NCBI GenBank assembly: GCA_046328715.1
Contig: JAXLWB010000038.1
Span: forward strand, 1 to 64,000
DNA: 64,000 nt
Source of the DNA: JAXLWB01 sp046328715
GTDB taxonomy: Bacteria; Chloroflexota; Anaerolineae; Caldilineales; Caldilineaceae
Direction of reading: 5' to 3'
Shown piece by piece: positions 7,648-15,986 of this stretch; the first letter of the stretch is position 1; every line of letters starts with the position of its first letter. Position numbers and translations under genes: made by a program. The notes under the pieces were generated by a model. The model made no database searches. It had not been told where the DNA came from and was given only the letters and a program-made list of their open reading frames with translations.

Positions 7648-10338
7648 ATGCTTGACCAGCGACCTAATCCTGATGAACTTTTGCAGCGTGTTCAGTCCGA
7701 AGCCGAGAAGCAAACCCGTGGTCTTCTCAAGATTTTTCTCGGTGCTGCGGCTGGCGTCGGCAAAACCTACGCCATGTTAGAGACCGCTCACGATCGCATT
7801 GCCGCCGGGGTGGATGTGGTTGTAGGCTACGCAGAGACACATGGCCGTGCGGAGACTGATTCTTTGCTCGTGGGATTGGAGCAGTTGCCGCCTTTGTTGG
7901 TCGAGTATCGCGGAACCACGCTGCGTGAATTTGATCTTGACGCCGCACTCAGTCGTTCCCCGGAATTGATTCTGGTCGATGAACTCGCCCACACCAATGC
8001 TGCCGGTCTACGCCATGCCAAACGTTGGCAGGACGTGGAAGAATTGCTCAATGCTGGGATTGACGTCTTTACAACGGTCAATATTCAACACCTCGAAAGC
8101 CTCAACGACCTGGTTGCCCAGATTACCGGCATTGTCGTCTCCGAAACCATCCCCGACCGCATCCTGGACGAAGCCGACGAGGTCGAACTGATTGACCTGC
8201 CAGCCGATGAACTGCTGCAACGGCTGCGCGAAGGGCGTGTCTACATTCCTGCCCAGGCAGAACGGGCGATTCAGAGCTTCTTCCGTAAAGGCAATTTGAT
8301 GGCCCTGCGCGAGTTGGCGTTGCGCCGCACGGCCGATCGTGTCGATGCGCAGATGCAACTCTATCGTCATGAACATGCCATCCCCACCACCTGGCCCACC
8401 CAAGAACGGCTCATCGTCTGCGTCAGCCCAAGCCCACTGGCAAAACGCTTGGTACGTGCCACACGACGAATGGCTGCGCGCCTTCAGGCAGAATGGCTGG
8501 CGGTCTATGTGGAAACGGCTGCCCATACTCGGCTGAGTGAAAAAGACCGACAGCGGGTCGCACTTACCCTTCGTTTGGCCGAAAAATTAGGAGCGAAGGT
8601 CACAACCCTGAGCGGTGCCAAAGTCAGCGAGGAGGTGCTGCGCTACGCCCGCCAGCACAATGTAAGCAAGATTGTCGTGGGCAAGCCTGAACAATCTCGT
8701 TGGCAACGGCTACTTTTTAGCTCCGTCGTCGATGAGATTATTCATCAAAGTGGTGAGATCGATGTCTATGTCATCCACGGCGAACACGATGACAGTGCTA
8801 TCCCTCGTGGCCTCTCTGCGCGAATCAGTAGCCCCAGAATGGCCTATGTGATGGCGATGTTGGTGGTTTTGGTATGTAGCCTGCTGGTCAATCTTCTCTA
8901 TCCATTGGTCGATTTGGCCAACGGCGTCATGATTTATCTGCTCGGCGTTACCTTTGTCGCCTACCGCTACGGGCGAGGACCTTCGATTCTTACCTCACTG
9001 TTGAGTGTGGCGACGCTTGATTTCTTCTTTGTCCCTCCCTTTCTCACTCTGACTGTATCCGATGCAGAATTTTTTATTACCTTTGCTGTGATGCTCGTGG
9101 TCGCCCTGACCATCAGTACCCTCACCACGCAAGTCCGGGCGCAAGTTGCCAGTGCGCGTGAGCGGGAACATCGTACTTCGGTACTCTACGAAATGACACG
9201 AGACTTTGCCAGCAAGCGCGGCCTGAGTACTTTACTGCAGGTCGCGGTCCAACACATCAGCAATGTTTTTGCGTGCCAAGCATTGATTTTGCTGCCAGAT
9301 GCCAAGACAAAGCTGGTAACTCCAGTCATGGGCAGTGCCGAACTCCATCTCGATGAACGCGATCTGGCTGCGGCGCAGTGGGTTTTTGAACACAGACAAA
9401 TGGCAGGAATGAATACTGACACCTTGCCGAATACGACATTGACCTTTTTGCCGCTGCTTGCTGCCAGCGGTGCTGTTGGTGTCTTGGCTGTGCGCCCCAG
9501 CAATCCGCAGTTGTTGCTCGACCCAGATCAGATGCATCTGCTGGAAACCTTTGCCAACCAGACCAGCGTGGCGATTGAACGTGCGCAACTGGCAGATGAA
9601 ACACAGGAGGCGCAGGTGCAGATCGAAACTGAGCGGCTGCGCAATTCGCTGCTCAGCTCGGTTTCGCACGATCTGCGCACGCCACTTGCCTCGATCACAG
9701 GTGCGGCAACCAGTCTATTGCAGGAGGGAGAAATCTTAACGCCTGCCGACCGCCAGGAACTGACCGCAACGATCGCCGAAGAATCGGAGCGCCTTAATCA
9801 GTTGGTGGCCAATCTCTTGGAGATGACCAAGCTGGAGTCGGGTGCGATTGCGGTAAAGAAAGAATGGCAACCGCTTGAAGAGGTGATCGGCGCTGCGCTG
9901 ACTCATTTAAAAACTCGGCTGAATGGTCGCCCGTTGATCGTTGAATTGCCCCCTGATCTCACCTTGGTGCCGCTTGATGAAGTGTTGATCGAACAAGTGC
10001 TGATCAACTTGATCGAAAATGCAATACGTTATACGCCAACAGGTAGCGCGATCGAAATTAGCGCCAAGAACAGCGAGGACGCAGTCATTGTCAGTGTCGC
10101 CGATCACGGACTGGGAATTCCGCCCGACACTGCCGAACGGATCTTTGATAAGTTCTTCCGCGCTCCAGCCAACAATATGCTGCGCGGCTCAGGGTTGGGA
10201 CTGACCATCTGCCGTGGTATCATCAATGCCCATGGGGGGCACATCTGGTCGGAAAATCGCAGTGATGGCAGTGGTGCAATCTTTTCCTTTACCTTACCCC
10301 TCGATGGTGAAACGCCAGCGCTTCATGTCGAAGAGTAG
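7648..10338 (+). CDS. kdpD: Osmosensitive K+ sensor histidine kinase KdpD
   Basis: 896 aa, full length. Domain order: N-terminal KdpD ATP-binding domain with Walker A GAAAGVGKTYAML (about residues 32-44) and VDELAHTNAAG; a USP-like domain from about residue 250 (LIVCVSPSPLAKRLVRA); four membrane helices at about 395-500 (DUF4118); a GAF-like region; then HisKA with the phospho-His in SSVSHDLRTPLAS and an HATPase with NLIENAIRYTP and GSGLGLTICRG. It controls kdp expression with KdpE, responding to K+ and ionic strength. Unlike the compact enterobacterial kdpDE pair, a 59-aa ORF intervenes before kdpE. Confidence 0.96.
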   Translation: MLDQRPNPDELLQRVQSEAEKQTRGLLKIFLGAAAGVGKTYAMLETAHDRIAAGVDVVVGYAETHGRAETDSLLVGLEQLPPLLVEYRGTTLREFDLDAALSRSPELILVDELAHTNAAGLRHAKRWQDVEELLNAGIDVFTTVNIQHLESLNDLVAQITGIVVSETIPDRILDEADEVELIDLPADELLQRLREGRVYIPAQAERAIQSFFRKGNLMALRELALRRTADRVDAQMQLYRHEHAIPTTWPTQERLIVCVSPSPLAKRLVRATRRMAARLQAEWLAVYVETAAHTRLSEKDRQRVALTLRLAEKLGAKVTTLSGAKVSEEVLRYARQHNVSKIVVGKPEQSRWQRLLFSSVVDEIIHQSGEIDVYVIHGEHDDSAIPRGLSARISSPRMAYVMAMLVVLVCSLLVNLLYPLVDLANGVMIYLLGVTFVAYRYGRGPSILTSLLSVATLDFFFVPPFLTLTVSDAEFFITFAVMLVVALTISTLTTQVRAQVASAREREHRTSVLYEMTRDFASKRGLSTLLQVAVQHISNVFACQALILLPDAKTKLVTPVMGSAELHLDERDLAAAQWVFEHRQMAGMNTDTLPNTTLTFLPLLAASGAVGVLAVRPSNPQLLLDPDQMHLLETFANQTSVAIERAQLADETQEAQVQIETERLRNSLLSSVSHDLRTPLASITGAATSLLQEGEILTPADRQELTATIAEESERLNQLVANLLEMTKLESGAIAVKKEWQPLEEVIGAALTHLKTRLNGRPLIVELPPDLTLVPLDEVLIEQVLINLIENAIRYTPTGSAIEISAKNSEDAVIVSVADHGLGIPPDTAERIFDKFFRAPANNMLRGSGLGLTICRGIINAHGGHIWSENRSDGSGAIFSFTLPLDGETPALHVEE

Positions 10339-10508
10339 CGTCGCCTCGCTGGTGAACTTGCGTTGTAATCCGATACGCAGTCTGCAGCCCTCGTTTGCTT
10401 GGATAACGACTCAGCCCTGGGTATACTATAGATGAACAAACATAACAAACGAATCACGTTTCACGGTTCAAACTTTATCAACAGACTCAATCATAAGGAG
10501 TTAATCCT

Positions 10509-10688
10509 ATGACACTGGAATTATCCACTCGGGAGCGCGACTACATTGTCAAGCTGCTTGAGACTGCCTACAAAGATCTACGTCAAGAGATTCATCATAC
10601 TCACACTTCCACCTTCAAGGATGAACTCAAACTCGATGAAGAAATGGTGCATCAGTTGATTGAAAAGCTGAAAGCATTGGCCGCCTGA
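10509..10688 (+). CDS. 59-aa soluble helical protein between kdpD and kdpE
   Basis: ATG at 10509 is preceded by AAGGAG at an 8-nt spacing, the best ribosome site in this part of the operon. The product begins MTLELSTRERDYIVKLLETA, contains KDLRQEIHHT and ends EEMVHQLIEKLKALAA. It is charged, with predicted helical hairpin character and no membrane segment. I believe I have seen short uncharacterised proteins with this pattern (ERD-x-LLxLLE ... DLRxEIHxT) in several phyla, so a small conserved helical protein is more likely than a chance ORF. Its placement between a sensor kinase and its regulator is unusual. Confidence 0.65.
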   Translation: MTLELSTRERDYIVKLLETAYKDLRQEIHHTHTSTFKDELKLDEEMVHQLIEKLKALAA

Positions 10689-10699
10689 TAGGAAATACC

Positions 10700-10775
10700 A
10701 GTTGCAAAGTGGCAAAGTTGCAGAGTTGAAGAGTTAACTTGCTACTTTATCACTCTGCAACTCTGCAACTTTTCA
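10700..10775. repeat. Word hairpin family D copy 2 (before kdpE)
   Basis: GTTGCAAAGT, GGCAAAGTTGCAGAGTTG on the left pair with CACTCTGCAACTCTGCAACTTTT on the right. These are the same words as at 7566-7644, in a different arrangement. It sits 12 nt upstream of the kdpE ATG, which lacks a clear Shine-Dalgarno. Confidence 0.75.
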
Positions 10776-10787
10776 TTCTGTTCCACC

Positions 10788-11486
10788 ATGTCTGATCTTC
10801 AACCGCTGATTCTACTGATCGAAGACGAGCCGCAGATCCGGCGTTTTTTGCGCGCCTCGCTGCCCTCGCAAGGCTATCGATTGGAAGAAGCAGTCAATGG
10901 GGAGGAAGGGCTGCTTCAAGTGGCGATGCGCCAGCCGGATGTTGTCATCCTCGATTTGGGCTTGCCGGACATTGACGGCCTGGAAGTGACCAAGCGGCTG
11001 CGCGAATGGAGTCAGATCCCCATCATCGTCCTTTCGGCGCGCGGCCAGGAGCATGACAAGATCGCTGCACTTGACGCCGGTGCCGATGATTACCTCACCA
11101 AGCCCTTTGGCATGGGCGAATTGTTGGCCCGCATCCGCGTAGCTCTGCGTCATCACGCTAGTGTAGCAGGTGATGGTTCGAACCCAATCTTTATCGTGGG
11201 CGAACTGCGCGTCGATCTCGCCCGCCGCCAAGTCTGGGTAAGCAATGAAGAGGTGCACCTCACTCCGCACGAGTACAAACTGCTCACAACCTTGATCCAA
11301 CATGCTGGCAAGGTCGTCACCCAGAGTCAACTGCTGCGTGAAGTCTGGGGGCCTGGCTACAACGACGAAAACCACTACTTGCGTGTCTACATGGGCCAAC
11401 TGCGCCACAAGCTCGAAAAGATCCCCGCCCAACCCCGCTATCTACTGACTGAGCCCGGAGTCGGATATCGACTGGTAACAGAATAG
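10788..11486 (+). CDS. kdpE: Response regulator KdpE
   Basis: 232-aa OmpR/PhoB-type regulator. The receiver domain has the acidic pocket (LLIEDEPQIRRFL), phospho-acceptor Asp in VVILDLGLPDIDG, and Lys in DDYLTKPFGMGE. The C-terminal winged helix includes VHLTPHEYKLLTTLIQHAG and ends GVGYRLVTE. These match KdpE closely, including ARIRVALRHH. It is the partner of KdpD, activating kdp transcription at low K+. It is the last gene of the locus. The distance to the PadR gene and the palindrome there suggest a transcription boundary. Confidence 0.95.
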   Translation: MSDLQPLILLIEDEPQIRRFLRASLPSQGYRLEEAVNGEEGLLQVAMRQPDVVILDLGLPDIDGLEVTKRLREWSQIPIIVLSARGQEHDKIAALDAGADDYLTKPFGMGELLARIRVALRHHASVAGDGSNPIFIVGELRVDLARRQVWVSNEEVHLTPHEYKLLTTLIQHAGKVVTQSQLLREVWGPGYNDENHYLRVYMGQLRHKLEKIPAQPRYLLTEPGVGYRLVTE

Positions 11487-11557
11487 CTATTGCTCTATCC
11501 CAAACACCTTGTAAACCTTCTCCTACCTATTTTCAATTATCCACAATTGTTTCCGTC

Positions 11558-11607
11558 AATCAATCAATTTTGAATAGTCGAAATTGACTATTCAAAATTG
11601 ATTGATT
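11558..11607. promoter_or_regulatory. Perfect 22-bp palindrome overlapping the PadR gene start
   Basis: The left arm 11558-11579 (AATCAATCAATTTTGAATAGTC), a 6-nt spacer GAAATT, and an exact reverse complement at 11586-11607. It ends 3 bp before the ATG at 11611, with no separate Shine-Dalgarno. Likely an autoregulatory PadR operator or a stem hiding the translation start. It could also serve as a kdpE terminator. It is AT-rich, unlike the other hairpins in this window. Confidence 0.6.
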
Positions 11608-11610
11608 AGA

Positions 11611-12120
11611 ATGGACCATATGGACAGAGAATTATTATTGCTTGGACTCTTGCGCCAAGAAGAGATGCATGGCTACCGCCTGATTGAGTTTGTAGAGCGG
11701 ACATTAACCACCTGTACCGATTTGAAAAAGGCAACAGCCTACTTCTTACTCGACAAAATGGTCAAGCAGGGTTGGATCACGCAACACCAGGAACAAGAAG
11801 GAAATCGTCCGCCCCGGCGCATTTACCGCATCACGAGCGAAGGGGAAGCCCAATTTCAACAACTCCTGCGCGAGAATCTCGTCAGTCACTTGCGCCCCAC
11901 TTTTGCTGGCGATGTGGGACTGGCCTTTCTCGACCAACTTCGGCCAGAAGAAGCGGTGGAATTGTTGCACAAACGACGCCAAGCGGTGCTGGAAGATTTG
12001 GCTACGGCCCGTGCTGTTCCCAATCATGTGGGTTCCATGCAGTTGTTGATCGACCACCACCGCATCTACCTGGAAACGGAGTTGCGCTGGCTAGATGAAG
12101 TAGTGGCTCGCCTAAAATAG
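11611..12120 (+). CDS. PadR-family transcriptional regulator
   Basis: About 169 aa from ATG 11611; ATG 11620 (MDRELLLLGLL) is an equally good start. The N-terminal winged helix has the PadR pattern LLLLGLLRQEEMHGYRLIEF, then ATAYFLLDKMVKQGWIT and the wing RRIYRITSEGEAQF. The C-terminal part (LLHKRRQAVLEDL, HRIYLETELRWLDEV) is the helical dimerisation domain. It lies 3 bp ahead of an MFS exporter, a common arrangement in which PadR represses the exporter until a ligand binds. The palindrome at its start is the obvious operator candidate. Confidence 0.88.
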   Translation: MDHMDRELLLLGLLRQEEMHGYRLIEFVERTLTTCTDLKKATAYFLLDKMVKQGWITQHQEQEGNRPPRRIYRITSEGEAQFQQLLRENLVSHLRPTFAGDVGLAFLDQLRPEEAVELLHKRRQAVLEDLATARAVPNHVGSMQLLIDHHRIYLETELRWLDEVVARLK

Positions 12121-12123
12121 GAC

Positions 12124-13479
12124 ATGGTTATGGTTGCAAACACAGAAAAAGCTTCGCCTGTTCAGGCCGAAGAAAAGCTCGATTTTAAACGAATTCTTCC
12201 CATTTTTGTCGTGGTGATTGTTGACCTGTTAGGGTTGACGATCATCATTCCGCTCTTGCCGATCTATGCTGCCTCGCTTCAGGTGAGCCCGCTGATGATT
12301 GGTGTCTTGAACACGGTCTATCCGCTGACACAGTTGATCGGCGCGCCGATTCTCGGTCGGCTTTCGGATCGCTACGGGCGCAAGCCGATCATGATCATCA
12401 GTCAGATCGGGACGCTACTTGGCTTTCTATTGCTCGGCTTTGCCAATTCCTTCTGGCTGCTTTTGATCTCGCGCGCAATTGATGGCTTTTCGGGTGGAAA
12501 CATCTCGACCGCCCAGGCGATGATGGCAGACAGTACTACACCCAAGACGCGCACCCAAGGTTTGGGCCTGATCGGGGCTGCCTTTGGACTGGGCTTCACG
12601 ATTGGCCCAGTGATCGCCTACAGCGCGCTGGCGCTGAGTGGCAACAACTATCGAGTGCCTGCTCTGGTCGCCGCCGCCTTCTCTGCAGCGTCCCTCTTGC
12701 TCAGCATCTTCTACTTGCACGAAACGCATGATCCCTCCAAGCGTAGCACCGGTAATGGCAACGCACTCGTGCGTCCCGATGCGATGCTGCGAGCGCTTGG
12801 GAACCCTCAAGTTTGCCTGCTCCTTGTACTTGTTTTTGCGCAACAATTTGCCTTCGGCGGCTTTGAGAATGTGATCCCGCTCTTTACGGTGAGCCGTTTG
12901 GGGCTCAATGCCTCGGGCAACGCACTGATCTTTGTCTTTGTGGGGTTGCTGGTTACCATCGTGCAGGGTGGATTGATTGGCAAGTGGAGTCGGCGCTACG
13001 GTGAACGGAACTTGATCCTGGCTGGCTTGGCCTTATTGGCAATCGCCCTTGCCATGACTGCGGCCACGCCTGCCCAACCGCCGCCCTGGTATTCGCAGGC
13101 TGCGTTGCAACGTGAGTTGAATGCGGCGCAAGCTGGGACAACGCTCGCCAACGCCAGTGGACAGCTTGTCTTACCAGCAGATGGCAACACTGGTTGGCTT
13201 GGGTTGATCTGGCTCTTGATTGCGATGATTCCCGCCTCGATTGGCAGCGGCATTTTGCAGCCGAGCATCAATAGTTTGCTTACCCAGCGTAGTTCCGAGC
13301 AACAACGGGGAGAGATCCTAGGAACAAGTTCTGGCTTTATTAGTCTGGCCAATATCTTTGCGCCGCTGGTCGGTTATACGCTCTTTCAGATGGTCAGTAT
13401 CAGCTCGCCGCTGTGGCTGTGGACAGGTGTGATGCTCCTGCTGTTGCTGTGGGCATGGCAACAGTTGTCAGCCAAGTGA
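12124..13479 (+). CDS. MFS multidrug/tetracycline-type efflux transporter
   Basis: 451 aa with about twelve hydrophobic segments. The MFS motif A is clear (GRLSDRYGRKPIMI), and the helix-1 pattern DLLGLTIIIPLLPIYA is typical of the TetA/DHA1 drug:H+ antiporters. FAPLVGYTLFQ near the end also fits. An unusual polar insertion of about 35 residues (starting PPWYSQAALQRELNAAQAG) lies in an outward loop of the C-terminal half. Start ATG is 3 bp after the padR stop, so the two are co-transcribed and the exporter is probably the PadR target. The substrate cannot be read from sequence. Confidence 0.9.
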   Translation: MVMVANTEKASPVQAEEKLDFKRILPIFVVVIVDLLGLTIIIPLLPIYAASLQVSPLMIGVLNTVYPLTQLIGAPILGRLSDRYGRKPIMIISQIGTLLGFLLLGFANSFWLLLISRAIDGFSGGNISTAQAMMADSTTPKTRTQGLGLIGAAFGLGFTIGPVIAYSALALSGNNYRVPALVAAAFSAASLLLSIFYLHETHDPSKRSTGNGNALVRPDAMLRALGNPQVCLLLVLVFAQQFAFGGFENVIPLFTVSRLGLNASGNALIFVFVGLLVTIVQGGLIGKWSRRYGERNLILAGLALLAIALAMTAATPAQPPPWYSQAALQRELNAAQAGTTLANASGQLVLPADGNTGWLGLIWLLIAMIPASIGSGILQPSINSLLTQRSSEQQRGEILGTSSGFISLANIFAPLVGYTLFQMVSISSPLWLWTGVMLLLLLWAWQQLSAK

Positions 13480-13485
13480 GGGCTG

Positions 13486-15480
13486 TCATTGATCGGCCTT
13501 GATGATCTCACGATTCACGAACTGCGTCTGATGCTGAACCCACGCCGACAAATATTGAACTCCTTCCTCCACCATTTCGGGTTTCTGTGTGGATAGATCA
13601 GTCAGTTCGCCTGGATCGGTCGAGAGATCGTAAATTTCAGTCTTGTTGTAGATTCCGTTGTAGAGTACCTTGTAGTTGCCCTCGCGATAGCCGAACCAAG
13701 TATCCCACCAGGGTGCGTAAAAATAGACACGAGCCCGTGCAGAGGGGCGCAGCAGATTGCGTCCCTGCCACTTTTCAGGAACAGATTGCCCCAACAACTC
13801 CATCACCGTCGGTGCCAGATCGAGCAAGCCGCCGACGGTCTCGTTTTGTTCGCCGTGGAAAAGTTGTGGATTGATCAGGATCAGCGGAATATGCACATTT
13901 TCTTCGTAAATGTTCCAAGCGTGCATCTCCTGATTGTGCTGTCCAAACGCTTCGCCGTGGTCACCATAGATGACAACCAGGGTGGAATCTAATAGACTGC
14001 GCCGCTTCAGGCTGTCCAACAGCCTACCAATCATGGCGTCGGTGTGCTGTAGTGCGTTGAGATAGCGGTTGAAAAACGCATCCTGAACGCCAAAGTCACG
14101 TTCTTCGCCAATCGTATAATAAGGGTAATGGGTGCCCTGCGTCCACAGCATCGCAAAAAACGGCTGTTGCGGTGCTTCGTCGATCCATGTCTCCATACTA
14201 TCCACCAAACACATCTCATCGACCCCATTCATAAAGGCAAAGCTCGACTCGTAAGTGGGGCGGCCACAATCCTTCAAACTCTCCTGATTCTCGATGCGGT
14301 CAAATTTGCGATAGCTAAGAAACTTGTCGGCCCCTTCATAGCGTGTATCACCCGCACTCAAAAAGGCGGTACGATAGCCCACATTGTGCAATTCGCTGCT
14401 CAGCGTGGGAAAGTTGAAGTCGGGATACTCTTTGGTCAACATGGCGTAGGAAAGCCAGGGATAGATCGAAGCCAGGATCGATACCAGCGACTTGTTCGAG
14501 GTGGGCGCTGAGGCATAAATATTGGGAAAGCGTACTGACGCAGAAAGATAATGATCTAACTCGGGCATGTTGTCATAGGGCGCACCAAAGGCTGGCAGAT
14601 AACGCTGCCCCACCGATTCCATTGTCACAAAGATCACATTTTTGATCTTCCCTGCAGGATAGCGACTCGCCTCGCCGCCAGGCAGATACTCATCTTGCAG
14701 CGAAGAGGACGCAAGCGCTTCTGGCACCTCCATCGTAAACAGCCCCGGCTGCAACTGAGCCTGGACAATCGAATCAGCAAACCAGACAATCGGATTCACC
14801 AATCGAAAGTGATCCCAGTCCATCTGTTGCAGATGCCAGCCTGCCAGCGGAAAATAGAGCAGCGCAGCGATTGCCGCAACTGGCATCGTCCAGCGTGGCA
14901 ACCGTGCCCACCAGCGCTTCACTGCCCAGAAGAGCAGAAAGGTGACAAAGGCCATCGCTACAATCGCACCAATCAGCGCCACGATGGCGGAAGGTGTCAG
15001 ATGGACAAAGATGCCATCATAGGCGTCTCGGCTAGTGAGAAAATCGGAATAGTAGAAGATCTGATAGTTGAAGGGGCGCTGCAATTCACGAATGACAAAA
15101 AAGTTCAGCGCTGCCATGAAGACCGAGAAAACGGCGATGAGCAAATACAGACCAAGGAGCGTAACTTTTAGGGTTGGGCGTTTGCGCGCCAGATAGATCG
15201 CCCCCACAAAAAAGAGCGTTACCGCCAGCGAATAGGCAATGTCGTAAAAGCCAGCAGTGAGCAAATTGGGAGCCAACATCGGAATCGATTGTTCGCGAAC
15301 CCAATTGAAACCCAGAAGGCGTATGCGAATGACAAACAGGAAAATGGAGAAACTGCTTCCAATCGCAAGCGCCCACTGCATTACGGTTGAACCAACAAAT
15401 GGCGCTTGAAACCGAAGAGAACGATAGTTGCGAATAACCTTCTCCTTATGTGGCATGATGGCTGTCTGAACAAAAGACAC
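13486..15480 (-). CDS. Membrane-anchored sulfatase-fold enzyme (LTA synthase-like phosphotransferase or sulfatase)
   Basis: 664 aa. About five N-terminal membrane helices to residue 230 are followed by an extracytoplasmic alkaline-phosphatase/sulfatase fold: IFVTMESVGQRYLPAFG (metal-binding Glu), YASAPTSNKSLVSILASIYP, and YGDHGEAFGQHNQEMHAW (metal-binding Asp-His). At the nucleophile position it has PTSNKS rather than the CxPSR formylglycine motif, so a Thr/Ser-dependent phosphoglycerol or phosphoethanolamine transferase, as in LtaS/OpgB, is more likely than a true sulfatase. It is convergent with the MFS gene (6-bp gap). The start is uncertain: GTG at 15480 or ATG at 15456, neither with a good ribosome site. 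Confidence 0.8.
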   Translation of the reverse strand: MSFVQTAIMPHKEKVIRNYRSLRFQAPFVGSTVMQWALAIGSSFSIFLFVIRIRLLGFNWVREQSIPMLAPNLLTAGFYDIAYSLAVTLFFVGAIYLARKRPTLKVTLLGLYLLIAVFSVFMAALNFFVIRELQRPFNYQIFYYSDFLTSRDAYDGIFVHLTPSAIVALIGAIVAMAFVTFLLFWAVKRWWARLPRWTMPVAAIAALLYFPLAGWHLQQMDWDHFRLVNPIVWFADSIVQAQLQPGLFTMEVPEALASSSLQDEYLPGGEASRYPAGKIKNVIFVTMESVGQRYLPAFGAPYDNMPELDHYLSASVRFPNIYASAPTSNKSLVSILASIYPWLSYAMLTKEYPDFNFPTLSSELHNVGYRTAFLSAGDTRYEGADKFLSYRKFDRIENQESLKDCGRPTYESSFAFMNGVDEMCLVDSMETWIDEAPQQPFFAMLWTQGTHYPYYTIGEERDFGVQDAFFNRYLNALQHTDAMIGRLLDSLKRRSLLDSTLVVIYGDHGEAFGQHNQEMHAWNIYEENVHIPLILINPQLFHGEQNETVGGLLDLAPTVMELLGQSVPEKWQGRNLLRPSARARVYFYAPWWDTWFGYREGNYKVLYNGIYNKTEIYDLSTDPGELTDLSTQKPEMVEEGVQYLSAWVQHQTQFVNREIIKADQ

Positions 15481-15986
15481 GGATCATGTCAAACACATAA
15501 GCAGACGCTGAGTGTGAGGGCAACGTAATACAGACGATGAGCCTCTGCATAATTTGACCACGTTACGTTAGGTCGGTTTTAACGCAAAGCCGCATGGAAG
15601 CAAAGGGACAAGGAAATGCGTTAATTTTTCCCCTCTAGTTGCGTAACATGAATCACTTACAAAATAGCGGTACGACACGATTAGATTTAGTCAGATTCAT
15701 CCTATCTGATCTAGTCCTTAACGTAAATAGTGAAAATGTTGTAACAATCCTGATCGTTCGTACAAAAGGTTGAGTCGAAAGATAGAAAACAAACTTGTAA
15801 GCAACCGCTAGAGTAGCGCTCTTCTTTCTACCTTGTGAGCCAATCTGCCATTCCCGTATGGAATCACCAATTAGTTAACGATGAAGTTTCGGTCCCAACC
15901 TTCAATCGTTCCCAATACACATAGCGAAACCGATTTCGCTCGACAATCCGCTCAATCTGCTCCCTGAATCCGTTGGCAGCGCGCTG
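15481..15986. other. Intergenic region without recognised gene
   Basis: 506 bp, AT-richer than its surroundings, between the divergent-side promoter of the sulfatase-like gene and the 3' end of the gamma-glutamyltransferase gene. I see no plausible ORF, no strong hairpin and no known repeat family here, which is unusual for a long gap in this window. Confidence 0.5.
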
